NCBI GenBank assembly: GCA_021229015.1
Contig: CM037795.1
Location: forward strand, 14,469,201-14,533,200
Length of the DNA: 64,000 nucleotides
Direction: 5' to 3'
Source: Solen grandis
Lineage: Eukaryota > Mollusca > Bivalvia > Adapedonta > Solenidae
Shown here: piece after piece, positions 1 through 10,555 of the stretch
Position numbering within the stretch: the first letter of the stretch is position 1
How the letters are laid out: the number at the start of each line of letters is the position of its first letter
Position numbers and translations under genes: made by a program
Notes under the pieces: generated by a model
Databases searched by the model: none
Told to the model about the DNA's origin: nothing
What the model saw: only the letters and a program-made list of their open reading frames with translations

Positions 1-240
1 TCTATCTTCAAGAGATTTACTTCTTAGTTCCATTATAAGCATCTGTCTATCTTCAAGAGATTTACTTCTTAGTTCCATTATAAACATCTATCTTCGAGAG
101 ATTTACTTCTTAGTTCCATAATAAGCATCTGTCTATCTTCAAGAGATTTTCTTCTTAGTTCCTTTATAAGCATCTGTCTATCTTCAAGAGATTTACTTCT
201 TAGTTCCATAATAAGCATCTGTCTATCTTCAAGAGATTTA
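1..240. repeat. 45-bp minisatellite
   Basis: There are about 5.3 tandem copies of a 45-bp unit beginning TCTATCTTCAAGAGATTTAC, at 1, 46, about 91 (slightly shortened), 132, 177 and 222. It lies in an NF1 intron and probably continues left of the window. No coding content. Confidence 0.95.
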
Positions 241-511
241 TGTCATTATATTTCTCTTACGTAAAATCATGGCTAGAGATGAAAAATGCAAACAGAGAAA
301 ACAAAAACAAATTTGAAATTGCATATGAAAAAGGCTCTGATTGCCACTTTAGACATACATGATAATCTTCCTAAATGGTTTTCCTGCTACTTAAAAAGCT
401 TTGTACATGTTATTTACACAATCAAACTGAATTAGGAATTAATTGATACTTTCAAATCAAACCAGACGGTTAATATAAGTATGTGTGTAATTAAAAGAGG
501 TTGAGACTTAC

Positions 512-661
512 ATAAGATAGTCCGCTGACACCAGTAGACTTTGGAGTTGTGTGACTTGCCATTCCCTGAGTGACCTTGTTGAGAGTATCGGTGAACATAT
601 TGCGCAATTCCGCGGCCTTACCATAGATTATACTGATTTGTGGCCACCATGCCAGTCGTCT
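512..661 (-). CDS. NF1: NF1 exon (last visible)
   Basis: It is 150 bp, 50 codons, phase 0 at both ends. The acceptor is cattttcag and the donor is gtaagt. It encodes RRLAWWPQISIIYGKA and ELRNMFTDTLNKV, matching LDWWPKIDAVY..SVELRNMF..TL. The coding sequence continues to the left of the window. Confidence 0.94.
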
Positions 662-3600
662 CTGAAAATGAAAAGTTTGGAATTTGAAAAAACAAATGAA
701 ATACTAACAAGATTAAGAGTGTTGCACATCTCATATTCTCATGTATATTTCCAATGGTTAAGCCTTCTTAAAATTTTTGAGGGTCAAAATTGAAGGTCCA
801 CCACTGGCTATGGATCTTTCAAGATTTTGCTATTGATTTCTACACATCATCTTTACCCACTATTTTGGCTAATTTGATAATTTGTCTTGATACATACTAA
901 ACATTAGAAAGACCAGTGCTTTGGTGTAATATTACAATTTTTTAATTAAAAAAACCCCCAAAACACCGCAAACAGCTCACCTCTATGACTTTTATGAACA
1001 CTGGTATTCAAACTGAAAGTTTTTTTTGTTGTTTTTTTTGTGTGTTGTTTTCCCCTGCATTTTGAAATTTAGACAATTTTTGCTGCACATACATACAATA
1101 ATTATATTAATCAAAATGTACAAAATAGTTCCTCTCTAGTAGCTTTATTGGTTAAAAGTGAAATTTAAATAATAGTACAGCTGTATTATACAACAATCTT
1201 CCATTCTTGCTACTGTAGTATCAGTATTGTTCGCGCTGGTCTAATTTTCGCGATTTTCGCGCAATGGGCCTTCCGCGAATTTAGGACCGCGCGATATTAA
1301 GTCTGTATAATCAAAGAATATATATGGTATTTCTTTGATTGACACCGATTTTGACAACTAAATTTCATGCGTTGTTTTATAATCAGTACCATCTTAGATC
1401 AATAAAACCAACAGTTTCCCAAGGGTTTTACACTCGTGTTCTATTTGAGACTAATATCAAATCAATAATCTGTGTTAGTCTTTTTAAAATAAGATTTTTT
1501 TTGTATATTCTAACTTACCTACCGGTTTTGAACCGGTGCATGAAATTTACGCTTGCGTGATGTAAACTCATTTTTGCCGAGTCATTATTCAAGCACTGAC
1601 CTTTATGCATAAATTCATCACACAGATTTCGAACAAACATTACTACTAACTGTATGATGGCAGATCGTGTGTTCTGACATGTCCCCCACCTTCTAGATTG
1701 ACAGTTTGTTTATACAACAATCAAAGTGAGACCTGTAAAACAAAAATGTCCCGGAGAATAGATTGTCTGATCACCGGAAGTGCTGCAGTCGATAACAAAG
1801 GAAATGCCATCTTTCGGCAGTTTGACCCCAGCAATTAGGAGACGGTGCTAATTAACAACTTACCAGTAACCCTTATCAGTAACCCACCCCTATGACGTCA
1901 CTTACCTGGGGGGAGGGTAGCGCAAACATATCAGTCGGTAATTAATTAGCATTCGATACCCGGGGCACCAAATCAGTCATTCAGAACGAAATGGATATTT
2001 TTTTATTTATTCATATTTATTTTTTATACTTTTTTTTTTTTTTGAAATGGGAAATGCGCGAATTTAGCACCGCGCGAAATGGTCTTTAGAGAGGGTAGCG
2101 CGAAATTTAGACAGCGCGAAAATAACTGATACTACAGTATTTAAATGAGCTCTTGCATTTTTGATTGTAGTGGAAATTTGCTTGAAAAGGGGGGAAAACC
2201 ATAATTTTTGGCTGAAGAAATGGTGCTCATATAACGGCACTAAAAATTGGAGATCGAGAGGCTTGAGTAACATGCAATATGAGGATGAGGACCCTCGTCT
2301 CTACAGTCTACCATTGAAGAGGCCAAATGAAGTGACAATTACCTGTGTGATGATCCTGTGAAGGGCATTCACCAGGACAAAGTGGTAGATTGGGGGAGAG
2401 TGAGGGTTGAGGCAGACCTTGAGAACGTCATTGTTATGTGGAGTGATGCGGAAACACGAGACAAAACAGTCGATATAGAGATCCAGATCCTGTCCCACGA
2501 TACTCTGTCCCCGCGAGAATGGCTTACAGTTTGGCGGTGGATTAAAGAGTAGTGACTGTAACAAAGAACAACTTTTACACTTGGTTCCTGCTGGATACAT
2601 CTGCTTATAGACTTTATAGTATTTGTAGCTTATCTTCAAAGTACTAAGATTTTTGAAAATAATAATCAAAAAGAAAAAAGAAAAAAAAAGGGAAGACAGC
2701 CAACACAAGTTTAAAGCAACCCATCTAAGGAAGAGGAAAATTTGGATACTAAGTCTAGGTGGCTGCTAAATTAAGGTTAATGTGTAATACATGTAGTATA
2801 ATAATAAAATGTTTGTTTGGGACCATTGAAAATAGGTTGACTGCTGCAGGTTTGATCCTAGTAAATGCAAGTTTATAATGAACTAAGATAATTACTTGGC
2901 TGTCTACTCCATATAGAATGTTGTGAATTCTGATTCTTATGTCGGGAAATTCTGTCAGTATCTTCATGTCAAACTCTAAATTTGCTAAGGGAAGTATGAT
3001 GGAGACTATGTTAAAAAAAGATAGTAAAAGACATCTTCTTAATAACCTTTATGTTAACAACCCTCTTAGTATTACCATAATGTATTGGCCTCACCTTGAG
3101 GTCGTTTATGACAGACTGAACAAGACTGAAGAGCACATTCAGCCTGTCGTTGATGCTGATATATGTTGACGCCTTGCAGAGTCTTACACATGTCACCGCT
3201 GCGCCCTCAGCCAGCTGCTTGTGACAGCTGTGATGATTGGCGATAGTCTTCTTAACCTCGTCTATAAAATGTTTCTACACAGAAAAAAAAAGAAAGATAA
3301 ATAGGTCAGATTCAAGGGTCATTAAATGCAAATTCAACATTCAAGTATTGTAATTTAAATATGTCCCATAGACACACTCTAAACAGAAACAGACTGTGCC
3401 AGGTAAAGAACTGTCACACTGCTGAAGAACATTTCCCTTATGCTTTCTTCACCTGCACTTCTTTAAAAAAAATTTTTACTGAAAGATTTTTTCCTAGAAT
3501 CTTCGTCTGAACTGCAATGCAAAGAAAAACTTGAGCTATCACTACAGGTGATGAGTACCACCCACATCCCGACTTGTCTTCTCATAATGTGAGTGTAGGA

Positions 3601-6600
3601 TGAGCCAGGAAGTGATTCGATGAGAATGATGCTTGTACAGCGTCCATTTCTGTGAAGCTGATGTTCAAAAAAAAAAATCATTTAATGCACCTAACCAATC
3701 ATCCAGCTCCTCAAAAAAAAAAATCATCTTCTTTTTCTTTTTTTCTTACACAATATCAACTGTCCTACCTTTTTCAAATGTTGCGGGGAACAGGGAGCAC
3801 CACCATCTGCATTGTTAATCTCCTCCAGGATTTTCTGCAAAGTTACACAACATAATATACAATTCAGTGTTCACTGTACAAGCTTACAAACAAGAACACA
3901 TTATATTGGCCCAGAACACCACCATTTTATTAGTCCTCTGACAGATATCATTTCCATGCAAACTTGTGTAGGAGCTCTCCTTATATGGTGCTCTATGTAT
4001 TGCTCTTCAAATCTAATAAAATGTGTTTCAATCTCAACAACTGACTTCACATGTCATACACATGTAATGTTGAGGGTTCCGGTCATGAAGGACAATGTCT
4101 TTGCTACCCATTAATTAGCTACATAAGTTCATCAAACTAGTATGGACAATATAATATGCTGCCAACATCCCACAGAGGTGACTCAATTAAAAATCTTCAC
4201 TTCAGCATGTGACTTACCGGGCAGAGGATTAGGATCATCATCTGGAATGGCCACACGGACGCCTTCCGCTTTGTTGAGTTCTCCATATATGACAGGTACT
4301 GCTCAAACAGTTTGTCACAACAGTCTGAAAACATAATCAAGCTTTTAGATTATTTTACAACTGGACAGAAAGCGATATTGCATATGAAAATCTTATTGAC
4401 AGTAATGGTGGTGTTTGCATGGTTTTTAATAATGGAGGACACAGGAGTACTCAGAGAAAACCACACTGTGTCCAAATAAGATGGCAAATACCTTTCACAT
4501 ACAACATCCAAGCAATGTGCAATACAACCCAAGATGCTTCAGTGAACAAGAGGGCCAAGATGGCCCTGTGTCGCTCACCTGAGTAAGATGGCAGTGTTAG
4601 GCATAATGACAAAAAATCTGGCATCTAAAAGTGTTTTTCTAACATTTGACTAAGTGACCTACATATTGATCCTACCTGAATTTGCACTCAACTGGGAATT
4701 CATGCAGTCATCATTCATATTAAGTTTAATGAAGACTGGGACAAAAATGTAGGCCTCTAGAGTGTTCACAAGGTTTTTCTAAGATTTGACCTGGTGACCT
4801 AGTTTTTGACCTCATGTGACTCATTTTCAAACTCATCCAAGATATCAATTAGACAAACATCCTGACCAAAATTTATTTAAGATTAGGCCAAAACTGTGGC
4901 CTGTACAGTGTTCAAAAGGTTTTTCTAAGATTTGACCTGGTGACCTAGTTTTTGATCCCACATGACCCAATTTCAAACTCATGCAAGATATCATGTAGAC
5001 AAACATCCTGACCAAAATTTATGAAGATTAGGCCAAAACTGTGGCCTGTACAGTGTTCAAAAGGTTTTTCTAAGATTTGACCTGGTGACCTAGTTTTTGA
5101 CCCCATTACCCATTTCGAACTCATCTGAGATATCATGTAGACAAACACCCTGACCAAGTTTCATGAAGATTGGGCCAAAACTGTGGCCTGTAGAGTGTTC
5201 ACAAGGTTTTTCTAAGATTTGACCTGGTGACCTAGTTTTTGACCCCATGTGACCCAATTTCGAACTCATCTGAGATATCATGTAGACAAACATCCTGACC
5301 AAGTTTCATGAAGATTGGGCTAAAACTGTGGCCTCTAGAGTGTTCACAAGGTTTTTCAGGATTTGACCTAGTGACCTAGTTTTTGACCCCACATGACCCA
5401 ATTTCGAACTCATCCGAGATATCATGTAGATAAACATCCTGACCAAGTTTCATGAAGATTGGGCCAAAACTGTGGCCTCTAGAGTGTTCACAAGGTTTTT
5501 CTAAGATTTGACCTAGTGACCTAGTTTTTGACCCCACATGACCCAATTTCGAACTCATCCGAGATATCATGTAGACAAACATCCTGACCAAGTTTCATGA
5601 AGATTGGGCCAAAACTGTGGCCTCTAGAGTGTTCACAAGCAATTGTTGACGACGGACGACGGACGACGCACGACGGACAAAAGGCGATCACAAAAGCTCA
5701 CCCGAGCACAAGTGCTCAGGTGAGCTAAAAACCAGTGCATTAACCACTATGCTATCCTGGCAGTAAAATGAAAGCGAGTCTAATTTTTTTGTTCATATTT
5801 ATTCTGCTTGCAAATGTAACACAGACAATCAACAATTAAAGCATCATTTAATCTTTATCGTTCAAACACATTTTATCTTTTCTTAATCTTAAAAAAAAAA
5901 AAATTCTCGTAAAACAAGAGTGTTTTTTGGAACACATGTTTCACCTGCTGAAACGTGACGGAAAAAGTATGATGGACAGACAGATGAAACCTATGTGTCA
6001 CCTCTGATTACAGCAGGTGACACCAAAAGTTAAAAAAGAATCATTCGAGGCATTTAGGACCACACTATTTATCAAATTTAAAAATTCAATGTAGAAGAAC
6101 AAATAATATGTTGCGATTAAAGAGACAACGAGACCCAGAACATATGTAGATACAATAAAAATCCAGCTCTCAGGACCCTTGCTTTGTTATCCATCACAAC
6201 ACCAACCTTGAAGCTCTTCATTTGGCCTCTTCTGGAGATCCGTGAACTCCTCCGGATAATTGTCCATCCAGTTCCATATTGCCTGAAGAATATCATTAGC
6301 ATGTTGATCTAATGATCTTCCACTATGCTTCGCTTACATCCTCAAAATTATCAAGATTTCATTAACTCTTTGTTCATTTGCTTCACATATTCTTTCCTTA
6401 GTGTGAGAAGTTATGATGTCATGAACTGACGACTATTTGATTATGGTTTGGTCATATGGTGTTAACACTTTAGTCCAGTAATTTGGCATCATCATCAAAC
6501 CAGTGATAGTAGCATCAGCTTTACTTATTTAGATTTCAAAGAAGATCTACAATAAATATAATTTATGATCTCACATATTATGAATCACGCTACACAAGTT

Positions 6601-9253
6601 TTTAAGTTCACAAAATTAACAGGATTTTTTCCTCATATGTCAAGAAAAAAATACTTTAAGCTTTACTTTTTATACTTACAAACTTACCTTTTCTAAATTG
6701 TGTGCTAGTGCAGATATGACTTGTTTGGATTTCAACAATCGAAATTTGGAGACCACATCTGAATAAAAAGATGAAAGTAAGAATGTGAGGAATAAGGAAT
6801 GCACTAGACAATCTAAATAAGCTGTTAAGCTGCCCTTAACCCTTTCCCTCATGAAGACTCATTTTGACGCACTCAATAGGTACCACATAAAGCCTGATCT
6901 GCAGAAAACCACAGTTAAACCTTACCAAATTTAATTATAAAGTCCTCATTTCCAGACCACTGAGGAGCAGCAAACAGCATAAAACCTGATCAGCCTGCGA
7001 GTTACTCACAGGCTGATCTGGTTTTATGTTGTTCGCATAGGTCTTTTCATGGTTTCCTCTATGAGGGAAAGGGTTAAGTAAACTTGAGTAAGGCAAACTC
7101 AGTACAGAGATAACTTCCCTTTAAGTGCAGTAATCACTGCCATCATCGCTTCTTTTTTTATTTTATTTTTAATTTTAATAATTCAAAAACTTCAATGAAT
7201 GAAATCTTGATAAAACAATTTCTCAATGAAGCTGATATTTATTATTCCGATTCCGACGTGGTGTCAGAGATATTCCCATACTACAAGGTACAGGCAATAT
7301 TTGCAGAGCTTTCAGTTTATGTTTTTCAAACATGTGAATACCAATGAATGAATTGAGCAAAATCATTCTATAGTATAACAGTAGTTATTACAATAGACAA
7401 AAAGCAAGGCGTACCACTCAGTAACTTGGTTAGTCGTGTGACATCAACATTTAGATGCTGTATAAGTTCAAGGTCAGACAAGTCTGATTGGTCCTCACTG
7501 CAAGCTGACAGGGATATCAATCTGTGAACAGAAAAATGTCATTACTGCATGAAACTGAACATGAATGGACACTACAGAAACAGATAAAATGTACAGTAAA
7601 TCTGCGATAAGTCAGTGACAGACAGGACATATCCCAACACTTGGGTTTTCATTAATAACCAATTGAAACCAGTTAAAACTGCATAAAATTTGATTGCTTA
7701 CAGCCATATTTGAAATTTTGAACTTTGTTCCCTGGCCATTTTTTTTTTTTTTTTTAAATCTGTTGTTAAATTTATTAATAAAAACCCTTCCCATAACCCC
7801 TGGTCTGTATCTTAGTGTTAAACAATGTAATCCTCAACAGGCATATTGCTGTGAAATGCTTCTTGAACAATCGCAATTCAATGTAAATACAAACTAGGTA
7901 TGAAACAAAAAAGTATAAGCATCATTACTGCATTACATTTCCAGTAAAACGGTCAAAACTTCAAAATAATTGAAATTAAAATCTTAGTTTGTTTGCCTGA
8001 ACTCCTTAATTCCTTAAAAACTTACAAAAACACTACAAACATTACCAAAAAAGCTACCTTCCTGGGTGTCCAGGAATGGTCCCTAATTCAACACTCCCCA
8101 GGGTCTTAATTTCAATTTCAAGATTCTAAAATTTATTTTTCAAAATAAATTTAGGAAAACCCAATAGTTTCTGTTAAGGACTCCCCTTGATTTGTTAAGA
8201 AGTCTTATCAGAGACATTGAAATATGTACTAAATAAGTAAAACATCACTGAAAATTTGCACTTCTTCAGTCTGAGTCTTAAATATAAGCTTACAATATGG
8301 ATAAATTAGAGCCCATGAATAAGACACTTCTAAGCATCTGACAAGTTCCTTTAACCCTTTCCCTCATAGAGGAAACCATGAAAAGACCTATGCAAACAAC
8401 ATAAAACCAGATCAGCCTGCGAGTAACTCGCAGGCTGATCAGGTTTTATGCTGTTCGCTGCTCCTCAGTGGTCTGGAAATGAGGACTTTATAATTAAATT
8501 TGGTAAGGTTTAACTGTGGTTTTCTGCAAACCGGGCTTTATGTGGTACCTACTGAGTGCGTCAAAATGAGTCTATATGAGGGAAAGGGTTAATACTTAAA
8601 TCAAAGTCAGGACTGGTTTCGAACACAGAACTTTGCAGTGCAAACCTTGTGCCACTACCAACTGTACCAACACAGCATGTGGTAGGGTTCTCACCTTGCA
8701 GAAATCCGACTGAAGACAGCATTGAAGGCATTCAAGCTCAGAGCAAAAAGAACTTTGGAAGCTAGACTCTTTAACTGGAGAACATACGGGGTGTCTGACT
8801 GGAGGTTGAGGAACTGAAAACAGACAGAAAACAATCTTAATTAAACAATCTGACCTTTGACCTACCTGCTGCAAATGACCTTGAAATCTTAAAGGTTCCA
8901 ATGTGCGGCTGGACCTGTATTAAGAAACCTACATGCTTTAGGAATCAGCTGTAATATTCAGGAACCGGCACTTCATCCTACCTTGTAACTCTGCTTATCA
9001 GAAACCAGTGTTAAGCAACAATTAATACAATAGTACATCTGCCTATCCTAACTCTTGAAATATATCATTTAAATCAGCAATTTCCAAAGGCATCATGGAG
9101 ATAAAGTCTTTAAAACATTAAAGATGAAAGAAATACATGTAAATTTTTGGAGGTGGTGGATATTGCTCGAAAGATTTCCCTTACCTTGCAGATCTCTGGT
9201 AAAAGAAGTTTCACATAGATGGCCTCATCCAATCTAGATGTGTCTTTGGGTTG
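512..9253 (-). CDS. NF1: Neurofibromin (NF1), partial: ten N-terminal exons
   Basis: Ten exons on the minus strand join in phase to 386 codons without a stop. The product closely matches the N-terminal part of neurofibromin, roughly residues 95-450 of about 2,800. Diagnostic stretches include QPKDTSRLDEA, LLLPEIC, NAFNAVFSRIS, VRLCKASTYI, FVSCFRITPHNN and VLVNALHRIIT. Neurofibromin is a cytosolic, membrane-recruited GTPase-activating protein that switches off Ras. The part seen here is the N-terminal HEAT-like helical scaffold; the Cys/Ser-rich region, the GAP domain and the Sec14-PH module would lie beyond the left edge. The start codon and the first two or three exons are not in the sequence to the right, where a 100-N gap sits 101 bp upstream of the first visible exon. 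Introns hold a pearl-like element, two TTAA MITEs and a TA-flanked element. Identification is from remembered family sequence and is very secure. Confidence 0.95.
1213..2137. mobile_element. TA-flanked terminal-inverted-repeat element, about 925 bp, non-autonomous
   Basis: The two ends are inverted copies over about 32 bp. The left begins CTGTAGTATCAGT and then TTCGCGCTG; the right ends CAGCGCGAAAATAACTG and then ATACTACAG. TA lies outside each end (1211-1212, 2138-2139), as expected for a Tc1/mariner-type TA duplication. Inside are repeated subterminal motifs of the form GCGAATTTAG(G/C)ACCGCGCG near 1275 and 2057. No transposase frame is present. It lies in an NF1 intron. The superfamily assignment is inferred only from the TA flanks. 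Confidence 0.75.
2343..2555 (-). CDS. NF1: NF1 exon
   Basis: It is 213 bp, 71 codons, phase 0 at both ends. The acceptor is tttgttacag and the donor is gtaatt. It encodes SLLFNPPPNCKPFSRG, IDCFVSCFRITPHNN and FVLVNALHRIITQ, among the clearest neurofibromin matches in the window. Confidence 0.97.
3095..3274 (-). CDS. NF1: NF1 exon
   Basis: It is 180 bp, 60 codons, phase 0 at both ends. The acceptor is ctgtgtag and the donor is gtgagg. It encodes KHFIDEVKKTIA, then VTCVRLCKASTYI and LFSLVQSVINDLK, a near-identical match to the family's C.KLCKASTYI...LVQS...DLK block. Confidence 0.96.
3769..3834 (-). CDS. NF1: NF1 exon
   Basis: It is 66 bp, 22 codons, phase 0 at both ends. The acceptor is aactttgcag and the donor is gtagga. 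It encodes KILEEINNADGGAPCSPQHLKK. It is short and moderately conserved, but required by phase and position between its neighbours. Confidence 0.85.
4218..4324 (-). CDS. NF1: NF1 exon
   Basis: It is 107 bp, two bases in and then 35 codons. The acceptor is tgttttcag and the donor is gtaagt. It encodes CCDKLFEQY and STKRKASVWPFQMMILILCP, corresponding to the family's STKRKAAVWPLQ.ILL.LCP segment. The intron to its right carries the 1.2-kb pearl-like repeat at 4545-5728. Confidence 0.95.
4432..4535 (-). mobile_element. SINE family C fragment, degenerate
   Basis: It reads in reverse as the sequence seen at 55073-55230: the TTTTCTCTGAG..CTCC core is recognisable and the tRNA-like head is largely decayed. 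It sits just left of the pearl-like element in an NF1 intron. Confidence 0.5.
4545..5728. mobile_element. Pearl/HINE-like element with six ~145-bp tandem core units
   Basis: From left to right: a GGGCC-aagat-GGCCC hairpin (4545-4569), then GTCGCTCACCTGAG; a core of six units beginning near 4770, 4916, 5061, 5203, 5346 and 5491, each holding TTTGACCTRGTGACCTAGTT; a GACGGACGACGG simple stretch at about 5649-5680; and a terminal hairpin GCTCACCCGAGCAC..GTGCTCAGGTGAGC ending at about 5725. GCTCACCTGAG near the left end is inverted as CTCAGGTGAGC at the right. A tandem core, tetranucleotide-like tract and end hairpin match the pearl-type or Helitron-related elements known from bivalves. No Rep/helicase frame. 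Open frames in the core are an artefact of the repeat. Confidence 0.8.
5732..5764 (-). mobile_element. SINE tRNA-head scrap
   Basis: The reverse strand reads CTGCCAGGATAGCATAGTGG, matching the tRNA-like head of the family C SINE at 55073. It abuts the right end of the pearl-like element. Confidence 0.4.
5920..6028 (-). repeat. Dispersed repeat, paired with 18205-18310
   Basis: It contains GGAACACATGTTTCACC.GCTGAAACGTGACGGAAAA and CTATGTGTCACCTCTG. The same sequence occurs on the other strand in the last FLOT2 intron. Both copies are intronic. No ends or target duplications are clear, so the class is unknown. Confidence 0.65.
6207..6282 (-). CDS. NF1: NF1 exon
   Basis: It is 76 bp, phase 0 in and one base over. 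The acceptor is gatattcttcag and the donor is gttggt. It encodes AIWNWMDNYPEEFTDLQ; the tryptophan pair and the NYPEEFT core are neurofibromin signatures. Confidence 0.94.
6688..6758 (-). CDS. NF1: NF1 exon
   Basis: It is 71 bp, with two bases finishing a split Asp codon and then 23 codons ending in phase. The acceptor is ttattcag and the donor is gtaagt. It encodes VVSKFRLLKSKQVISALAHN, matching the neurofibromin segment before the conserved NW..NYP.EF motif. Confidence 0.9.
6840..7073 (-). mobile_element. TTAA-flanked MITE, copy 1 (reverse)
   Basis: It is 234 bp, bounded by inverted CCCTTTCCCTCAT ends and TTAA on each side (6836-6839, 7074-7077). The TTAA duplication and CCCTTT ends point to the piggyBac superfamily. 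An internal palindrome CAGCCTGCGAGTTACTCACAG lies near the outer end. Non-coding; it lies in an NF1 intron. Confidence 0.85.
7415..7521 (-). CDS. NF1: NF1 exon
   Basis: It is 107 bp; it takes one base to finish a split Arg codon and leaves one base over. The acceptor is ctgttcacag and the donor is gtacgc, a weaker but valid GT donor. It encodes LSACSEDQSDLSDLEL and NVDVTRLTKLL, aligned with the family's CSED..ELLQY..VD region. Confidence 0.92.
8355..8588 (+). mobile_element. TTAA-flanked MITE, copy 2
   Basis: It is exactly 234 bp, with TTAA at 8351-8354 and 8589-8592 and inverted CCCTTTCCCTCAT ends. The palindrome CAGCCTGCGAGTAACTCGCA is nearly perfect here. It lies in another NF1 intron, 1.3 kb from copy 1 and in the opposite orientation. 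Confidence 0.88.
8695..8813 (-). CDS. NF1: NF1 exon
   Basis: It is 119 bp, phase 0 in and 2 bases over. The acceptor is ctgttttcag and the donor is gtgaga. It encodes FLNLQSDTPYVL and NAFNAVFSRISA, one of the best-conserved N-terminal neurofibromin segments. Confidence 0.95.
9185..9253 (-). CDS. NF1: NF1 exon (first visible)
   Basis: It is 69 bp, 23 codons, phase 0 at both ends. The acceptor is tgtttcag and the donor is gtaaggg. It encodes QPKDTSRLDEA through LLLPEICK, matching the neurofibromin segment that follows the 'CLAG' residues. The exons encoding residues 1 to about 95 should lie to the right but are not found before FLOT2. Confidence 0.93.
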
Positions 9254-9354
9254 CTGAAACAGGAGAGACAGCATTTTAATAATTCTCAGCTATTTACAGA
9301 ATACAAGACTTGTATGATACTGTAATAGCATTGTAGAACTCATTGGATTATGTA

Positions 9355-9454
9355 NNNNNNNNNNNNNNNNNNNNNNNNNNNNNNNNNNNNNNNNNNNNNN
9401 NNNNNNNNNNNNNNNNNNNNNNNNNNNNNNNNNNNNNNNNNNNNNNNNNNNNNN
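9355..9454. other. Assembly gap (100 N)
   Basis: A run of exactly 100 N, the usual placeholder for a gap of unknown size. It lies where the 5' exons of NF1, and possibly of FLOT2, would be expected. Confidence 0.99.
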
Positions 9455-9544
9455 CCTTTTGACCAGTGTCCAGCGTCTTCCCCTGTTCCTAAAAAAAACC
9501 CCTGGTTACCAAGAACCATAACTCTGTGTGGTGCATTTTTAATT

Positions 9545-10555
9545 AAGTCTCCCAAACAAAGTTTGGAGACTTATTGTTTTTATTCCATTATTCTTCTTCT
9601 TATTATTCTTTCTCATGCCAGCACGTTTCTATGGGCCATCTCAGAGGCCACACAAACTATCTTTATAAAAATTCACATACTTTTAGTCCTCAATTAGTAG
9701 TGGGGCCTCCCTGATTTTTGTAATGGGGGGGGGGGGGTCCCTGGGGGTCAGGCCCTGCTCCCTCAAAGATGGATTTTTGCATAAAAAATGTATTTTTGTT
9801 AAATATTTCTAATATCCAACCCTGAATCATTCATTTTTTTGTTCCAAAAAATGAGGAGATTGAATAGTACTACTTTGGTGTCCCCAAGGTCGCCTAGGGA
9901 CAGGCCCCGTTCCCTCAAATTTACTTATCACCTTATATCTTAAAAACTTATCACCTTATATCTTAAAAACTGTTCAGATCCCCACCCCAAAACCATGTAC
10001 TTTCTTGTTCCTCATGATGAGACAGATTGGATGGCACTACTTTGGTTACCCTGGGGCAGGCCATACCCCCTCAAATTTACTTATGGCCTTATATCTCAAA
10101 AACTGTTCTGGTCCCCACCCCTAAACTATATATATTCTTGTTCTTCATGATGAGACAGATTGAATGGCACTACTTTGGTGTCCCCCGAGGTAACCCAGAG
10201 GCAGGCCCTGGCCCCTCAAATTTACTTATCACCCTATATCTCAAAAACTGTTTAGATCCCCAACCCTAAAGCATTTATATTCTTGTTCCTCATGATAAGA
10301 CAGATTGAATGTACTTCTTTAGTGTCCCCAGAGGGTCTGGCCCCACCCTGTCAGTTTTACTTCTGACCTTTATTTCAAAAACAATTGAGACCCCCACCCA
10401 TAAACCATATATGTTCTTGATCCTCATGATTAGATGGATTGAATGGTAAATTTTTGATGTTCACATGGGTCACTAAGGGGTCAGGCCCCACCCCCTCACT
10501 TTAAATTATGACTGGGTTATTTCTTAAACTTCGTTTGGGAGACTTAGTAACAGTT
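9545..10555. mobile_element. Tandem-core element with AGTCTCCCAAAC inverted ends
   Basis: The left end is a palindrome AGTCTCCCAAAC-aaag-TTTGGAGACT; the right end is CGTTTGGGAGACTTAG, the inverted counterpart. Between them are about four degenerate units (135-145 bp) holding CATGATGAGACAGATTGAATG and CTCAAATTTACTTAT, at about 10008, 10143, 10287 and 10421. Architecture resembles the pearl-like element at 4545 but the sequence is unrelated. A run of 14 G lies near 9725. The element appears to interrupt an older repeat (see 10556-11640). Confidence 0.65.

Noticed and set aside
2301..2708. One 135-codon minus-strand gene
   Set aside because: Only 2343-2555 matches neurofibromin. The ends of the frame are intron beyond a clear acceptor and donor.
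4945..5591. Repeated minus-strand frames of about 70 codons (FVYMISQMSSK-type)
   Set aside because: These are the tandem units of the pearl-like element read as protein; they have no independent starts or homology.
9340..9697. Frames running through N positions
   Set aside because: They are artefacts of the assembly gap.
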